DNA from: Verrucomicrobiales bacterium
GTDB lineage: Bacteria > Verrucomicrobiota > Verrucomicrobiia > Limisphaerales > UBA9464
Length of the DNA stretch: 10,467 bases
NCBI GenBank assembly: GCA_003445095.1
Contig: DLVS01000536.1
Span: forward strand, 1-10,467
Direction of reading: 5' to 3'
This document shows, in pieces, positions 1-5,760 of this stretch. The first letter of the stretch is position 1. Each line of letters starts with the position of its first letter. Both the position numbers and the translations under genes were made by a program. The notes under the pieces were generated by a model. It was not told where the DNA came from. It did not search any database and worked only from the letters and a program-made list of their open reading frames with translations.

Positions 1-1991
1 GCCCACTCGACACTGGACGCCGGAGCAGGCGTCCGAAAGGGATGGTATGCCCACCAGTCGCCCTGCCACGCCGGCGGTTGACGGCATACTGCGGCGAGCA
101 AGTCCGTCGCCACGACTCGTGCTGGCGCCGGTTGCGCGCTATCTTCCTGAAACGACAACAACGCGCGTACCAAGGCGAGGTCATACGTCGCCCGCAGCGC
201 AAAACTGGCCCCTTGCGCAATTCGGGGATCGGGGTCCGTCAATCGGCGAACAATAGCCGGCCAGGCGTTCGAATGAGCACGGCCAATTCGATTCAGCGCA
301 GTGAACGCCGCGTATCGCGGCCAGCTTGCTTCGTCTCCCAACGCCTCTAACAGGGGACCTACTGCCTCAGGGGCTGCTACTTGGCCGAGGGCCGTCGATG
401 CCGCGAACCGCAAGCTCGGATCCTGGTCGCGCAGCCGCGCCACAAGTTTCGAGGCGGCCCGTGTGTCGCGCGCTTCCCCGGCCCGTCGCATTGCTTGTCG
501 GGCCACGATCAAATCTGGACTCATCACCAGATTCGCCAACGTATTCGCCGCCGGGCCCTCATCGATTCGGTCCGGTTGGGTTTGGCGCAAGATTGCGTCT
601 AACGCCCACAAGGCGTGAATCCGAGGGTACGGTTCAGCGGTTGGGTTCGCTGCTAACGTCTGCAGCAGTTGAACCATCTTCGAGCTCGAGCCCGCCACCG
701 CCCGCTCGACTAGTCGGCGCTGTGCACAATGACGGACCTCCTTCGACGGATGGCTCAGTCCCGCCAAAAGCAATTCATCCGAGGCCTCGAACGGCTTCCC
801 GGTCGAAGCGGAGACGTACCAGGGGGGAAACGGAACGCCATTCTCTGAGCCAGTCCAACGGAGCTTCCACAGCCGACCCACGTGAGCGTTGGTGTCTTTG
901 CTATCACGATGCTGCCAGTCTCCAATGAGCAGCGACCGACCGTCCGGAGTGAAGGTCAGACCCACCGGCCGGAAGTCTTCCGGTGGATCAGTAAACATCG
1001 GCTGCACGTCGGCAATTCCCGCGACGCCCCGTACTGGTCCTGCTGGCCCAACCACGGCGAAGCCGCCGTTGCTTGGTGTCACTTTGACTCGCAGGACATT
1101 CCGCTTTCCAAAATCGGCCAAAAACAAATCGCCGCGTTGATTCGGCGGTAACGCGTCGTTTAGCGCGCACACGACTGCTGTCGCCGCCCCAGCTCCGAAA
1201 TCTCCGAAGCACCATAGGGTATAAGGCCGGCGCGGGATAAAATCGTGCGGATAACCATAGAACCCGCCGTTCACCATATACGTCAGACGTCCCATCCACT
1301 CATGCTCATCCGTATTGTCGTACGTGAAGGCGTTGTCTTCGGCATCAAGCGCCACGTCCATGATGTTGCGCACTCCGGTGCTGAAAGGTTCCAACTCGGT
1401 GCCACTAGGCCGCATCCGGAAAATCCCGCCGCCAAAGAAGTCGAATCGGTTGTTATCCCGTCCGATGGCGCCGAACAAACCCTTGTCGCCCGTCGCGACG
1501 TAGAAGCGGCCGTCCAATCCCAACCGAAAGTTGGCCGGCACGTGGTCATTCCACCCAAGCGCGTGCCAGTTCGGATTGGTATTGGTCACTAAGTCAACGC
1601 GATTGGTCCCATAATCACCGGCATCCGACCAAGCGCTGAAAAACGGGTTATGCAGCACATACAAGCGGCCGTCCAGGTACTGCATGCCGAATGCGGCGTA
1701 CACTTTATCCACGAATACCGTTCGCCGGCCATCCGGGTGAAAACAAAGAATTCGGCCCTCCGCGAGGTCTGCTCGCTCGGTGCGAATGTCCATCGGATCC
1801 TCCGCCACGAAAATGCGCCCGTCGGGACTGCAAACAACGGTGCCCGGATGCATTACGTCGGGAGCTTGGGCGAGGAGCTCCAATTTCCACCCCGGGGCAG
1901 GTGTTGGTGCCTCGGCCGCGGGCACGCTCAAGGCGAAGAACGGCGCGACGGCGGCGCAAACTGCGACGATGATGGCGAACGACGGCTTCAT
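1..1991 (-). CDS. Secreted PVC-type 'membrane-bound dehydrogenase' propeller protein with HEAT repeats, partial (C-terminus beyond left edge)
   Basis: Reading the minus strand from an ATG at 1991-1989 gives 663 uninterrupted codons to the window edge. Residues 1-26 form a signal peptide (MKPS, hydrophobic core, then VPAAEAP). About residues 30-385 look like the sorbosone/glucose-dehydrogenase-like beta-propeller of the Pirellula/Verrucomicrobium 'putative membrane-bound dehydrogenase' family (TIGR02604 type): HPGTVVCSPDGRIFVAED, FGMQYLDGRLYVLHNP, RLGLDGRFYVATGDKG, FSTGVRNIMDVALDAEDN and GDLFLADFGKRNVLRVK. About residues 400-640 form HEAT-like helical pairs (LSHPSKEVRHCAQRRLVE, LRDQDPSLRFAASTALGQV, DEASWPRYAAFTALNRIG). 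The last visible stretch (WWAYHPFRTPAP) matches the linker that in this family often precedes a CxxCH heme domain, which would lie outside the window. No Shine-Dalgarno is seen. The start is chosen because it places the signal peptide correctly. Substrate is unknown; 'dehydrogenase' is a family label. Family assignment is fairly sure, activity is not. Confidence 0.87.
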   Translation of the reverse strand, partial: MKPSFAIIVAVCAAVAPFFALSVPAAEAPTPAPGWKLELLAQAPDVMHPGTVVCSPDGRIFVAEDPMDIRTERADLAEGRILCFHPDGRRTVFVDKVYAAFGMQYLDGRLYVLHNPFFSAWSDAGDYGTNRVDLVTNTNPNWHALGWNDHVPANFRLGLDGRFYVATGDKGLFGAIGRDNNRFDFFGGGIFRMRPSGTELEPFSTGVRNIMDVALDAEDNAFTYDNTDEHEWMGRLTYMVNGGFYGYPHDFIPRRPYTLWCFGDFGAGAATAVVCALNDALPPNQRGDLFLADFGKRNVLRVKVTPSNGGFAVVGPAGPVRGVAGIADVQPMFTDPPEDFRPVGLTFTPDGRSLLIGDWQHRDSKDTNAHVGRLWKLRWTGSENGVPFPPWYVSASTGKPFEASDELLLAGLSHPSKEVRHCAQRRLVERAVAGSSSKMVQLLQTLAANPTAEPYPRIHALWALDAILRQTQPDRIDEGPAANTLANLVMSPDLIVARQAMRRAGEARDTRAASKLVARLRDQDPSLRFAASTALGQVAAPEAVGPLLEALGDEASWPRYAAFTALNRIGRAHSNAWPAIVRRLTDPDPRIAQGASFALRATYDLALVRALLSFQEDSAQPAPARVVATDLLAAVCRQPPAWQGDWWAYHPFRTPAPASSVEW

Positions 1992-2080
1992 TTCAACGCG
2001 GTTTGGGAAGCGTCATTGAACCTCGCTCCGGCGCAACGCCGAATCCCACTGAGATTCGCACCCCCGACACGGGATCGTTG

Positions 2081-2089
2081 ATTCTATCA
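2081..2089 (-). promoter_or_regulatory. Candidate extended -10 promoter element for the minus-strand dehydrogenase gene
   Basis: The minus strand reads TGATAGAAT, which fits an extended -10 (TGnTATAAT) with one mismatch. It would start transcription near 2075 and leave a leader of about 80 nt before the ATG at 1991. No good -35 hexamer is seen 16-19 nt upstream, as extended -10 promoters allow. This is inference from motif alone. Confidence 0.3.
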
Positions 2090-2149
2090 TTGCCTCCTTT
2101 CCGGACGGAACTTCATCGGCTGTTTACGGTGGGTGGGCCACGAGCGCGC

Positions 2150-2166
2150 GATTTCAATCCGAAATC
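2150..2166. repeat. Perfect inverted repeat GATTTC-N5-GAAATC between divergent genes
   Basis: Two perfectly complementary 6-base arms (2150-2155 and 2161-2166) flank a 5-base spacer in the 216-bp divergent intergenic region. They lie 42 bp before the UreF-like start and 159 bp before the minus-strand start. The size and position would suit a dimeric regulator's operator, but a chance match of this length is possible. Confidence 0.3.
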
Positions 2167-2207
2167 CGGCTCGCGTCCCCAAGCCTCGTCGCTAGGCTCA
2201 GTCCGCG

Positions 2208-2855
2208 ATGTGGAACCCCACAGAAGCTACCACCGGTTTGACCGACGCCGCTGAATTGTTGGGCGACGTCCGCGAGTTGGCTGTCCAACTGGGACCGCCG
2301 CCTCAATTGGGAATCGCTGGACTGGCACCCACTTGGGCGTCGGTGGATTCCATCCCGGCGCTTCGCCAACTCGTCGAACGCTACACTACCGAAACCCTTT
2401 CGACTCGAGAATGGCCCGTAATTCTGCGGGCGTGGGAATTCACCCGAAGCGGTAAAGCACGGGAACTTGTCGCCCTCGATCGTGAATGGGGTTCCACGAC
2501 TCGGGGAGCGACGTTCGCTGAAGCCAGTTTCCGAGTCGGCCGCCGGCAACTCAACAAGCTGCGCGGCCTTCGTCACGAGCGAGTAATCGCGAGGTACTTG
2601 GCGGCGATTGAAACGGGTGAAGCCTTCGGCTGGCATCCGATTGTATTCGGAGTGGTCCTGGCCGTGTATCACGTGCCCTTACGTTCGGGACTCATGCAGT
2701 TTGCGACGAATACCCTGGCAGGACTAGTTAGCGCGGCGGAACGCGAGGGACGCTTGCCAGCCCGGGATTGCCAGGAAGTCTTGGATATGGCGATGTCCAT
2801 CTTGCCGACGCAATTGCCGTCGTTGCCTCCGATAAAGGTTTGCGCCGTGGATTAG
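2208..2855 (+). CDS. Orphan UreF-like protein (urease accessory family, eroded motifs)
   Basis: The 215-residue product aligns by eye with UreF over residues about 55-200. TTETLSTREWPVILRAWEF corresponds to the UreF helix before the central loop. STTRGATFAEASFRVGRRQL matches the 'S..RE...A...LGRR' segment. GWHPIVFGVVLAVYHVPL followed by NTLAGLVSAAERE matches the C-terminal 'PVAFG..A...L' and 'SN.V.A.VR..PLGQ' helices. UreF is known to dock UreG/UreD during urease nickel loading. The N-terminal UreF signature (P.GGF.HS.GLE) is replaced by QLGIAGLAPTW, and the C-terminal HE..YSRLF tail is absent. An in-frame TAG at 2193-2195 means the protein cannot extend upstream, so the ATG at 2208 is the earliest start. 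No urease subunit or ureD/ureG gene is nearby. The next gene, a sodium symporter, begins 40 bp downstream and may be co-transcribed. It could be a diverged paralogue with a new role or a decaying gene. Confidence 0.55.
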   Translation: MWNPTEATTGLTDAAELLGDVRELAVQLGPPPQLGIAGLAPTWASVDSIPALRQLVERYTTETLSTREWPVILRAWEFTRSGKARELVALDREWGSTTRGATFAEASFRVGRRQLNKLRGLRHERVIARYLAAIETGEAFGWHPIVFGVVLAVYHVPLRSGLMQFATNTLAGLVSAAEREGRLPARDCQEVLDMAMSILPTQLPSLPPIKVCAVD

Positions 2856-2895
2856 GACGGTCCGGGCTTCGGCCGTTCAGTCCAGTGCCCCCGCC

Positions 2896-4359
2896 ATGAG
2901 TCCCTGGCTGATTCTGGCCTGTGTGGCCGCGTATTTTACGCTGTTACTCGGTATCGCTTGGGTAACAGGTCGGCGCGCCGACGAAGCGGGTTATTTCCTC
3001 GGGAACAAACGTTCGCCGTGGTATGTGGTGGCGTTTGGATTGATCGGCGATTCCCTTTCGGGAGTGACGTATCTGTCGGTCCCAGGCCAAGTCGGAACTG
3101 CCAAGTGCGGCTACTTGCAAGTCGTGTTCGGCTACGTGCTGGGATACGTCGTCATCGCCCAAGTCCTCTTGCCGCTCTATTACCGGCTAAACCTGACGAG
3201 TATTTACAGTTATCTCGGCGACCGCTTCGGACGCTCCGCTGAGCTTACAGGAGCGGGCTTCTTCCTCCTGTCGCGGACCTTGGGCGCCGCCGCTCGACTG
3301 TTCTTGGCCGCCAATGTGTTTCAAGCGTTCGTCTTTGACCGCCTGGGCATCCCGTTCTGGTTCACTGTTACCGCGATCATCGCGTTGATTTTGATCTACA
3401 CGTGGCGAGGTGGAATCAAGACCTTGGTCTGGACCGATTCCTTCCAGAGCTTCTTCCTGGTCCTCGGGGTCATTTTGTCCATTGGGCTCATCGCTCGCGA
3501 ATTGGGGCTGGGCCCCAGCGGAATGGTTCGGCAGATCGTGGAAAGTCCGCTGTCGCAGGTTTTCTTCTGGGACTGGCGAGCCCCGGACAATTTTTGGAAA
3601 CAATTCCTGAGTGGGGCTGCCATCGCCGTGGTCATGACCGGGCTTGATCAAAACAACATGCAGAAAACGTTGAGCTGCCGCTCGCTCCGGGAATCGCAAA
3701 AGAACCTGTACAGCTTCGCCGTGATCCTGGTGGCGGTGAACGCGTTCTTCCTTGCCCTTGGCGTTCTCCTGCATCAATTCGTCGCGGCTAAGGGATTCGC
3801 AGCGCCAGCGCAGCCGGACCAGCTTTTTCCAACCGTCGCCCTGCAGTACCTCGGCCCGGTGGCCGCCATGGTCTTCGTCTTGGGATTGACCGCCGCTACC
3901 TTCAATAGCGCGGATTCCGTACTAACGACCCTGACCACCAGCTTCTGCATCGATTTCCTTGGCTTCGAACGCCGCACCGACCTGACACCAAAGCTTCAAA
4001 CTCGGTGGCGCCACGCCGCGCATCTTGGCTTCGCGTTGATACTTCTGGCGGCCATCCTGGTGTTTAAGGCCGCGAATCGCGGCGCGGTGATCCAATTGGT
4101 ACTGAAGATGGCAGGCTATACCTACGGCCCGCTGTTGGGATTGTTCGCCTTGGGCTTGTTGACGAAGGTTCGGGTAGGTGGCCCGTGGGTGCCAGTCGTG
4201 TGCGTGGCGGCTCCCGTCGTGTGTTGGGTCTTGGCGGCCAACTCCGCCGCGTGGCTCGACGGTTATGTGTTCGGATTCGAACTCTTGATCCTCAATGGGC
4301 TCTTGGTCGCCGCCGGGCTGGTCGTCTTGGCTCGCTGGCAGGGCGATACCGTCCGATAA
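2896..4359 (+). CDS. Sodium:solute symporter (SSS/SLC5 family)
   Basis: A 487-residue, highly hydrophobic polytopic membrane protein of ordinary length for the family, with about 12-13 predicted helices starting at residues 3-25. Family marks are FGLIGDSLSGVTYLSVPG (about 47-64), the first core helix of the LeuT fold with its conserved small residues; TWRGGIKTLVWTDSFQ (about 169-185); GLDQNNMQKTLSCRSL, a near-exact SSS loop motif; and FNSADSVLTTLTTSF (336-350), whose Ser/Thr pairs correspond to the Na2 sodium site of vSGLT-like transporters. It should couple inward solute uptake to the sodium gradient across the inner membrane. The sequence does not reveal the solute (sugars, sialic acid, amino acids, proline and others occur in this family). 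No Shine-Dalgarno precedes the ATG. The 40-bp gap from the UreF-like gene suggests one transcript. The family call is secure, the substrate unknown. Confidence 0.93.
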   Translation: MSPWLILACVAAYFTLLLGIAWVTGRRADEAGYFLGNKRSPWYVVAFGLIGDSLSGVTYLSVPGQVGTAKCGYLQVVFGYVLGYVVIAQVLLPLYYRLNLTSIYSYLGDRFGRSAELTGAGFFLLSRTLGAAARLFLAANVFQAFVFDRLGIPFWFTVTAIIALILIYTWRGGIKTLVWTDSFQSFFLVLGVILSIGLIARELGLGPSGMVRQIVESPLSQVFFWDWRAPDNFWKQFLSGAAIAVVMTGLDQNNMQKTLSCRSLRESQKNLYSFAVILVAVNAFFLALGVLLHQFVAAKGFAAPAQPDQLFPTVALQYLGPVAAMVFVLGLTAATFNSADSVLTTLTTSFCIDFLGFERRTDLTPKLQTRWRHAAHLGFALILLAAILVFKAANRGAVIQLVLKMAGYTYGPLLGLFALGLLTKVRVGGPWVPVVCVAAPVVCWVLAANSAAWLDGYVFGFELLILNGLLVAAGLVVLARWQGDTVR

Positions 4360-4373
4360 CCGGTCGGGCCGGT
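4359..4373 (+). terminator. Small hairpin at the symporter stop codon, weak terminator candidate
   Basis: ACCGG (4359-4363) pairs perfectly with CCGGT (4369-4373) around the loop TCGGG. The stem starts on the last base of the TAA stop. No T-tract follows, so it is not a classical rho-independent terminator. It may protect the 3' end or be part of the adjacent REP-like element. Confidence 0.25.
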
Positions 4374-4396
4374 AGGAGCGAGTTTCACCTCGCCCC
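4372..4396. repeat. REP-like palindrome in the intergenic region
   Basis: GTAGGAGCGAG at 4372-4382 is followed by a 6-base loop and CTCGC at 4389-4393, giving a 5-bp GCGAG/CTCGC stem. Past one A/C mismatch, two more GC pairs extend it. The head sequence and layout resemble the extragenic palindromes (REP) known from Pseudomonas, which read GTAGGAGCGAGC...GCTCGC. Only one copy is seen in this window, so repetitiveness is not shown. Confidence 0.35.
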
Positions 4397-4577
4397 CATC
4401 TAGTTCCGCGGCGTGCGTGGACGTGCTGCGGGGCAGCAACGGAAATCCCATGCGCCAATCGCTGCTCATGTTCCCCACCATGAAGTCCACAAGCCAGACG
4501 GATTTGAATGGAGCCGTGGTGGAACACACCCGTACCAAACCAACTTGCAAGAGAGACCGAGATGCGCTCCCGATCCG
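4397..4577. other. Non-coding stretch between the symporter and flavoprotein genes
   Basis: Together with the flanking palindrome and heptamer repeat this fills the roughly 290 bp between the genes. Several overlapping frames are open on the minus strand, but none has a start, composition or recognisable motif that supports a gene. No tRNA-like or riboswitch-like fold was recognised. Confidence 0.5.
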
Positions 4578-4598
4578 TGAGCTTTGAGCTTTGACCTT
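4578..4598 (+). repeat. Heptamer tandem repeat TGAGCTT x3
   Basis: Three adjacent 7-base units: TGAGCTT (4578-4584), TGAGCTT (4585-4591) and TGACCTT (4592-4598), followed by TG. It sits 51 bp upstream of the flavoprotein start and carries TTGA cores one unit apart, resembling the TTGACT cluster upstream of the cytochrome gene. Function unknown. Confidence 0.6.
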
Positions 4599-4649
4599 TG
4601 CCAGTTTCCTTCGAATCTCCCGCGTCGGCCGATCGGCCGCCTTGTTCCC

Positions 4650-5372
4650 ATGGCCAAAGTCATCGCTGAAATGTTAGTTGAATCCGTGAAGATGGAGCTT
4701 CCGGACGTCAAGACCGTCCGCTTCCAATGGCCCGAGGGCTACGATCCCGGCGAATTCAAGACCGGCCAATTCATCACCGTGTATTGGCCGCACAAGCCTA
4801 AGTACAAGCGGGCCTATTCGCTGTCGTCCAGTGGGCTCGATCGAGGGTTTTACGAGGTCACGATCAAGCGCGACGGCAAGATGGGCACGAGCGTCGTCGA
4901 CTGGCTCGATGCCGGCGACAAGATGTTCGTCATCCCGCCGACCGGTCGATTCCTCCCGGTGTTCGATCCGCCGGGTAAACACTTGATCTGCGTGGCCGGC
5001 GGTTCCGGCGTAACGCCCTTCCGTGGCTTTGTTCGAGAAGCGACCGCCCGAAATCTCGATACAAGAATTACAGTTCTCTACACCGTCCGCACCACCAGCG
5101 ACATCATCTTCGCGGACGAGTTCCGCGACCTAGAAGCCAAGAATCCGCGGTTCAGATTTTTGGTCACCTGTACGCGTTTGGCGCCCGAGGATCCCTGGGC
5201 CGGTCGACGGGGTCGCATTACACCTGAGTGGGTCAAGAGCTTTGTGGACGATCCGGCGAACACGGTGTTCTACGCGTGTGGCACCAACGAAATGGTGGAG
5301 GCGGTCGAGCACTTGGTCACCCATGACCTCGGCCTGCCGAAGGAACAGATGAAGACGGAGAAATGGGGCTGA
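4650..5372 (+). CDS. Ferredoxin--NAD(P)+ reductase-type flavoprotein (stand-alone FAD/NAD(P)H electron-transfer protein)
   Basis: The 240-residue product has the two-domain ferredoxin-NADP reductase fold. The FAD-binding barrel shows RAYSLSSS (54-61, flavin-binding RxYS) and GKMGTSVVDWL (76-86, phosphate-binding turn). The nucleotide domain shows CVAGGSGVTPF (114-124, pyrophosphate-binding glycine loop), FLVTCTR (150-156) and YACGTNEMVEAVE (198-210), the usual CGP motif with Thr in place of Pro. It ends in a typical EKWG tail. There is no fused 2Fe-2S ferredoxin or oxygenase domain, so it should pass electrons between NAD(P)H and a separate cytosolic ferredoxin or oxygenase partner. An in-frame ATG at 4584 would add 22 residues unlike the family and would overlap the heptamer repeat. 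The ATG at 4650 begins directly with the first beta-strand (MAKVIAEML), so it is preferred. Neither start has a Shine-Dalgarno. The electron partner and NADH/NADPH preference cannot be read from the sequence. Confidence 0.88.
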   Translation: MAKVIAEMLVESVKMELPDVKTVRFQWPEGYDPGEFKTGQFITVYWPHKPKYKRAYSLSSSGLDRGFYEVTIKRDGKMGTSVVDWLDAGDKMFVIPPTGRFLPVFDPPGKHLICVAGGSGVTPFRGFVREATARNLDTRITVLYTVRTTSDIIFADEFRDLEAKNPRFRFLVTCTRLAPEDPWAGRRGRITPEWVKSFVDDPANTVFYACGTNEMVEAVEHLVTHDLGLPKEQMKTEKWG

Positions 5373-5413
5373 GCGGGTCTCGTCCGCGCAACGAGGATCG
5401 GTTAGCGTTATGG

Positions 5414-5437
5414 CGCGCTGCGGTAGCGCGGGTGTTT
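5414..5437 (+). terminator. Possible terminator hairpin after the flavoprotein gene
   Basis: CGCGCT (5414-5419) pairs perfectly with AGCGCG (5425-5430) around GCGGT, and TTTT follows after four bases (GGTG). The T-tract is short and displaced, so this is a weak rho-independent terminator candidate lying 42 bp past the stop codon. Confidence 0.3.
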
Positions 5438-5655
5438 TCCGCGGTCGTGATGGGAGCCGGCGAATGAACGGTCTCCTACGAGTTCCTCCGGGCGTGAATT
5501 CCGTCCGGCGATTGCTTTTGGACTGCTAACGAACGGATTGGAATCGGGCCGACATTCGCCAGCACGACCCTTCCTGGCCGAACGGTGAGATTCGGAGCGA
5601 GACTCAAATGGACGGGAGCGCTGGCCCGGCCTCCCAAGCTCTAGCTCTTTGGGGG

Positions 5656-5694
5656 CTCTTTGACTCTTTTGACTCTTTGACTCCCGCCTTGACT
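5656..5694 (+). repeat. CTCTTTGA tandem repeat carrying four TTGACT hexamers
   Basis: Units CTCTTTGA (5656-5663), CTCTTTTGA (5664-5672, one T inserted) and CTCTTTGA (5673-5680) lie in tandem. TTGACT, a near-perfect sigma-70 -35 hexamer (consensus TTGACA), occurs at 5660, 5669, 5677 and 5689. The cluster ends 66 bp before the cytochrome start. It could be a promoter with stacked -35 boxes or an activator-binding array. No strong -10 is seen at 17-bp spacing (AATGAA at 5701 is the best, with 3 of 6 matches). Confidence 0.5.
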
Positions 5695-5748
5695 TTTTCC
5701 AATGAATTCACTTCAGCTAGTACCGTGTTGGTTTAGGCGTTTGGTGTT

Positions 5749-5753
5749 GGGAG
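5749..5753 (+). promoter_or_regulatory. Ribosome binding site of the diheme cytochrome gene
   Basis: GGGAG lies 7 bases before the ATG at 5761, ideal Shine-Dalgarno spacing. It supports this start and is the clearest such site in the window; the other genes here lack one. Confidence 0.55.
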
Positions 5754-5760
5754 TCTACTT

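Larger units (their letters stand above)
5373..5760. other. 388-bp intergenic region, no supported gene
   Basis: The first part holds a short GC-rich hairpin, the middle (5440-5640) has no recognisable feature, and the last 110 bp hold the TTGACT repeat cluster and the ribosome binding site of the cytochrome gene. A 39-codon frame at 5410-5529 was judged spurious. No tRNA, riboswitch or mobile-element ends were seen. Confidence 0.5.

Noticed and set aside
326..928. 200-codon plus-strand open frame
   Set aside because: It lies antisense inside the continuous minus-strand dehydrogenase/HEAT gene, its product is low-complexity Pro/Ser/Arg, and it has no recognisable motif.
2013..2090. 26-codon minus-strand frame after an AAAGGAGG sequence, a possible leader peptide for the dehydrogenase-type gene
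   Set aside because: The GGAGG is only 2 bases from the ATG, too close for a working ribosome binding site, and the peptide shows no attenuator-type composition.
3187..3777. 196-codon minus-strand open frame
   Set aside because: It is antisense to the clear symporter gene; its Gln/Glu/Arg-rich translation is the usual mirror of membrane-protein codons.
3922..4527. 201-codon minus-strand open frame running into the intergenic gap
   Set aside because: Most of it is antisense to the symporter, and the extra part has no family motif.
4584..4649. 22-residue N-terminal extension of the flavoprotein
   Set aside because: It is in frame but unlike the family N-terminus and overlaps the heptamer repeat; the ATG at 4650 starts exactly at the conserved fold.
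5410..5529. 39-codon plus-strand frame between the flavoprotein and cytochrome genes
   Set aside because: It overlaps the GC-rich hairpin, has no ribosome binding site and its Arg/Gly-rich product has no recognisable features.
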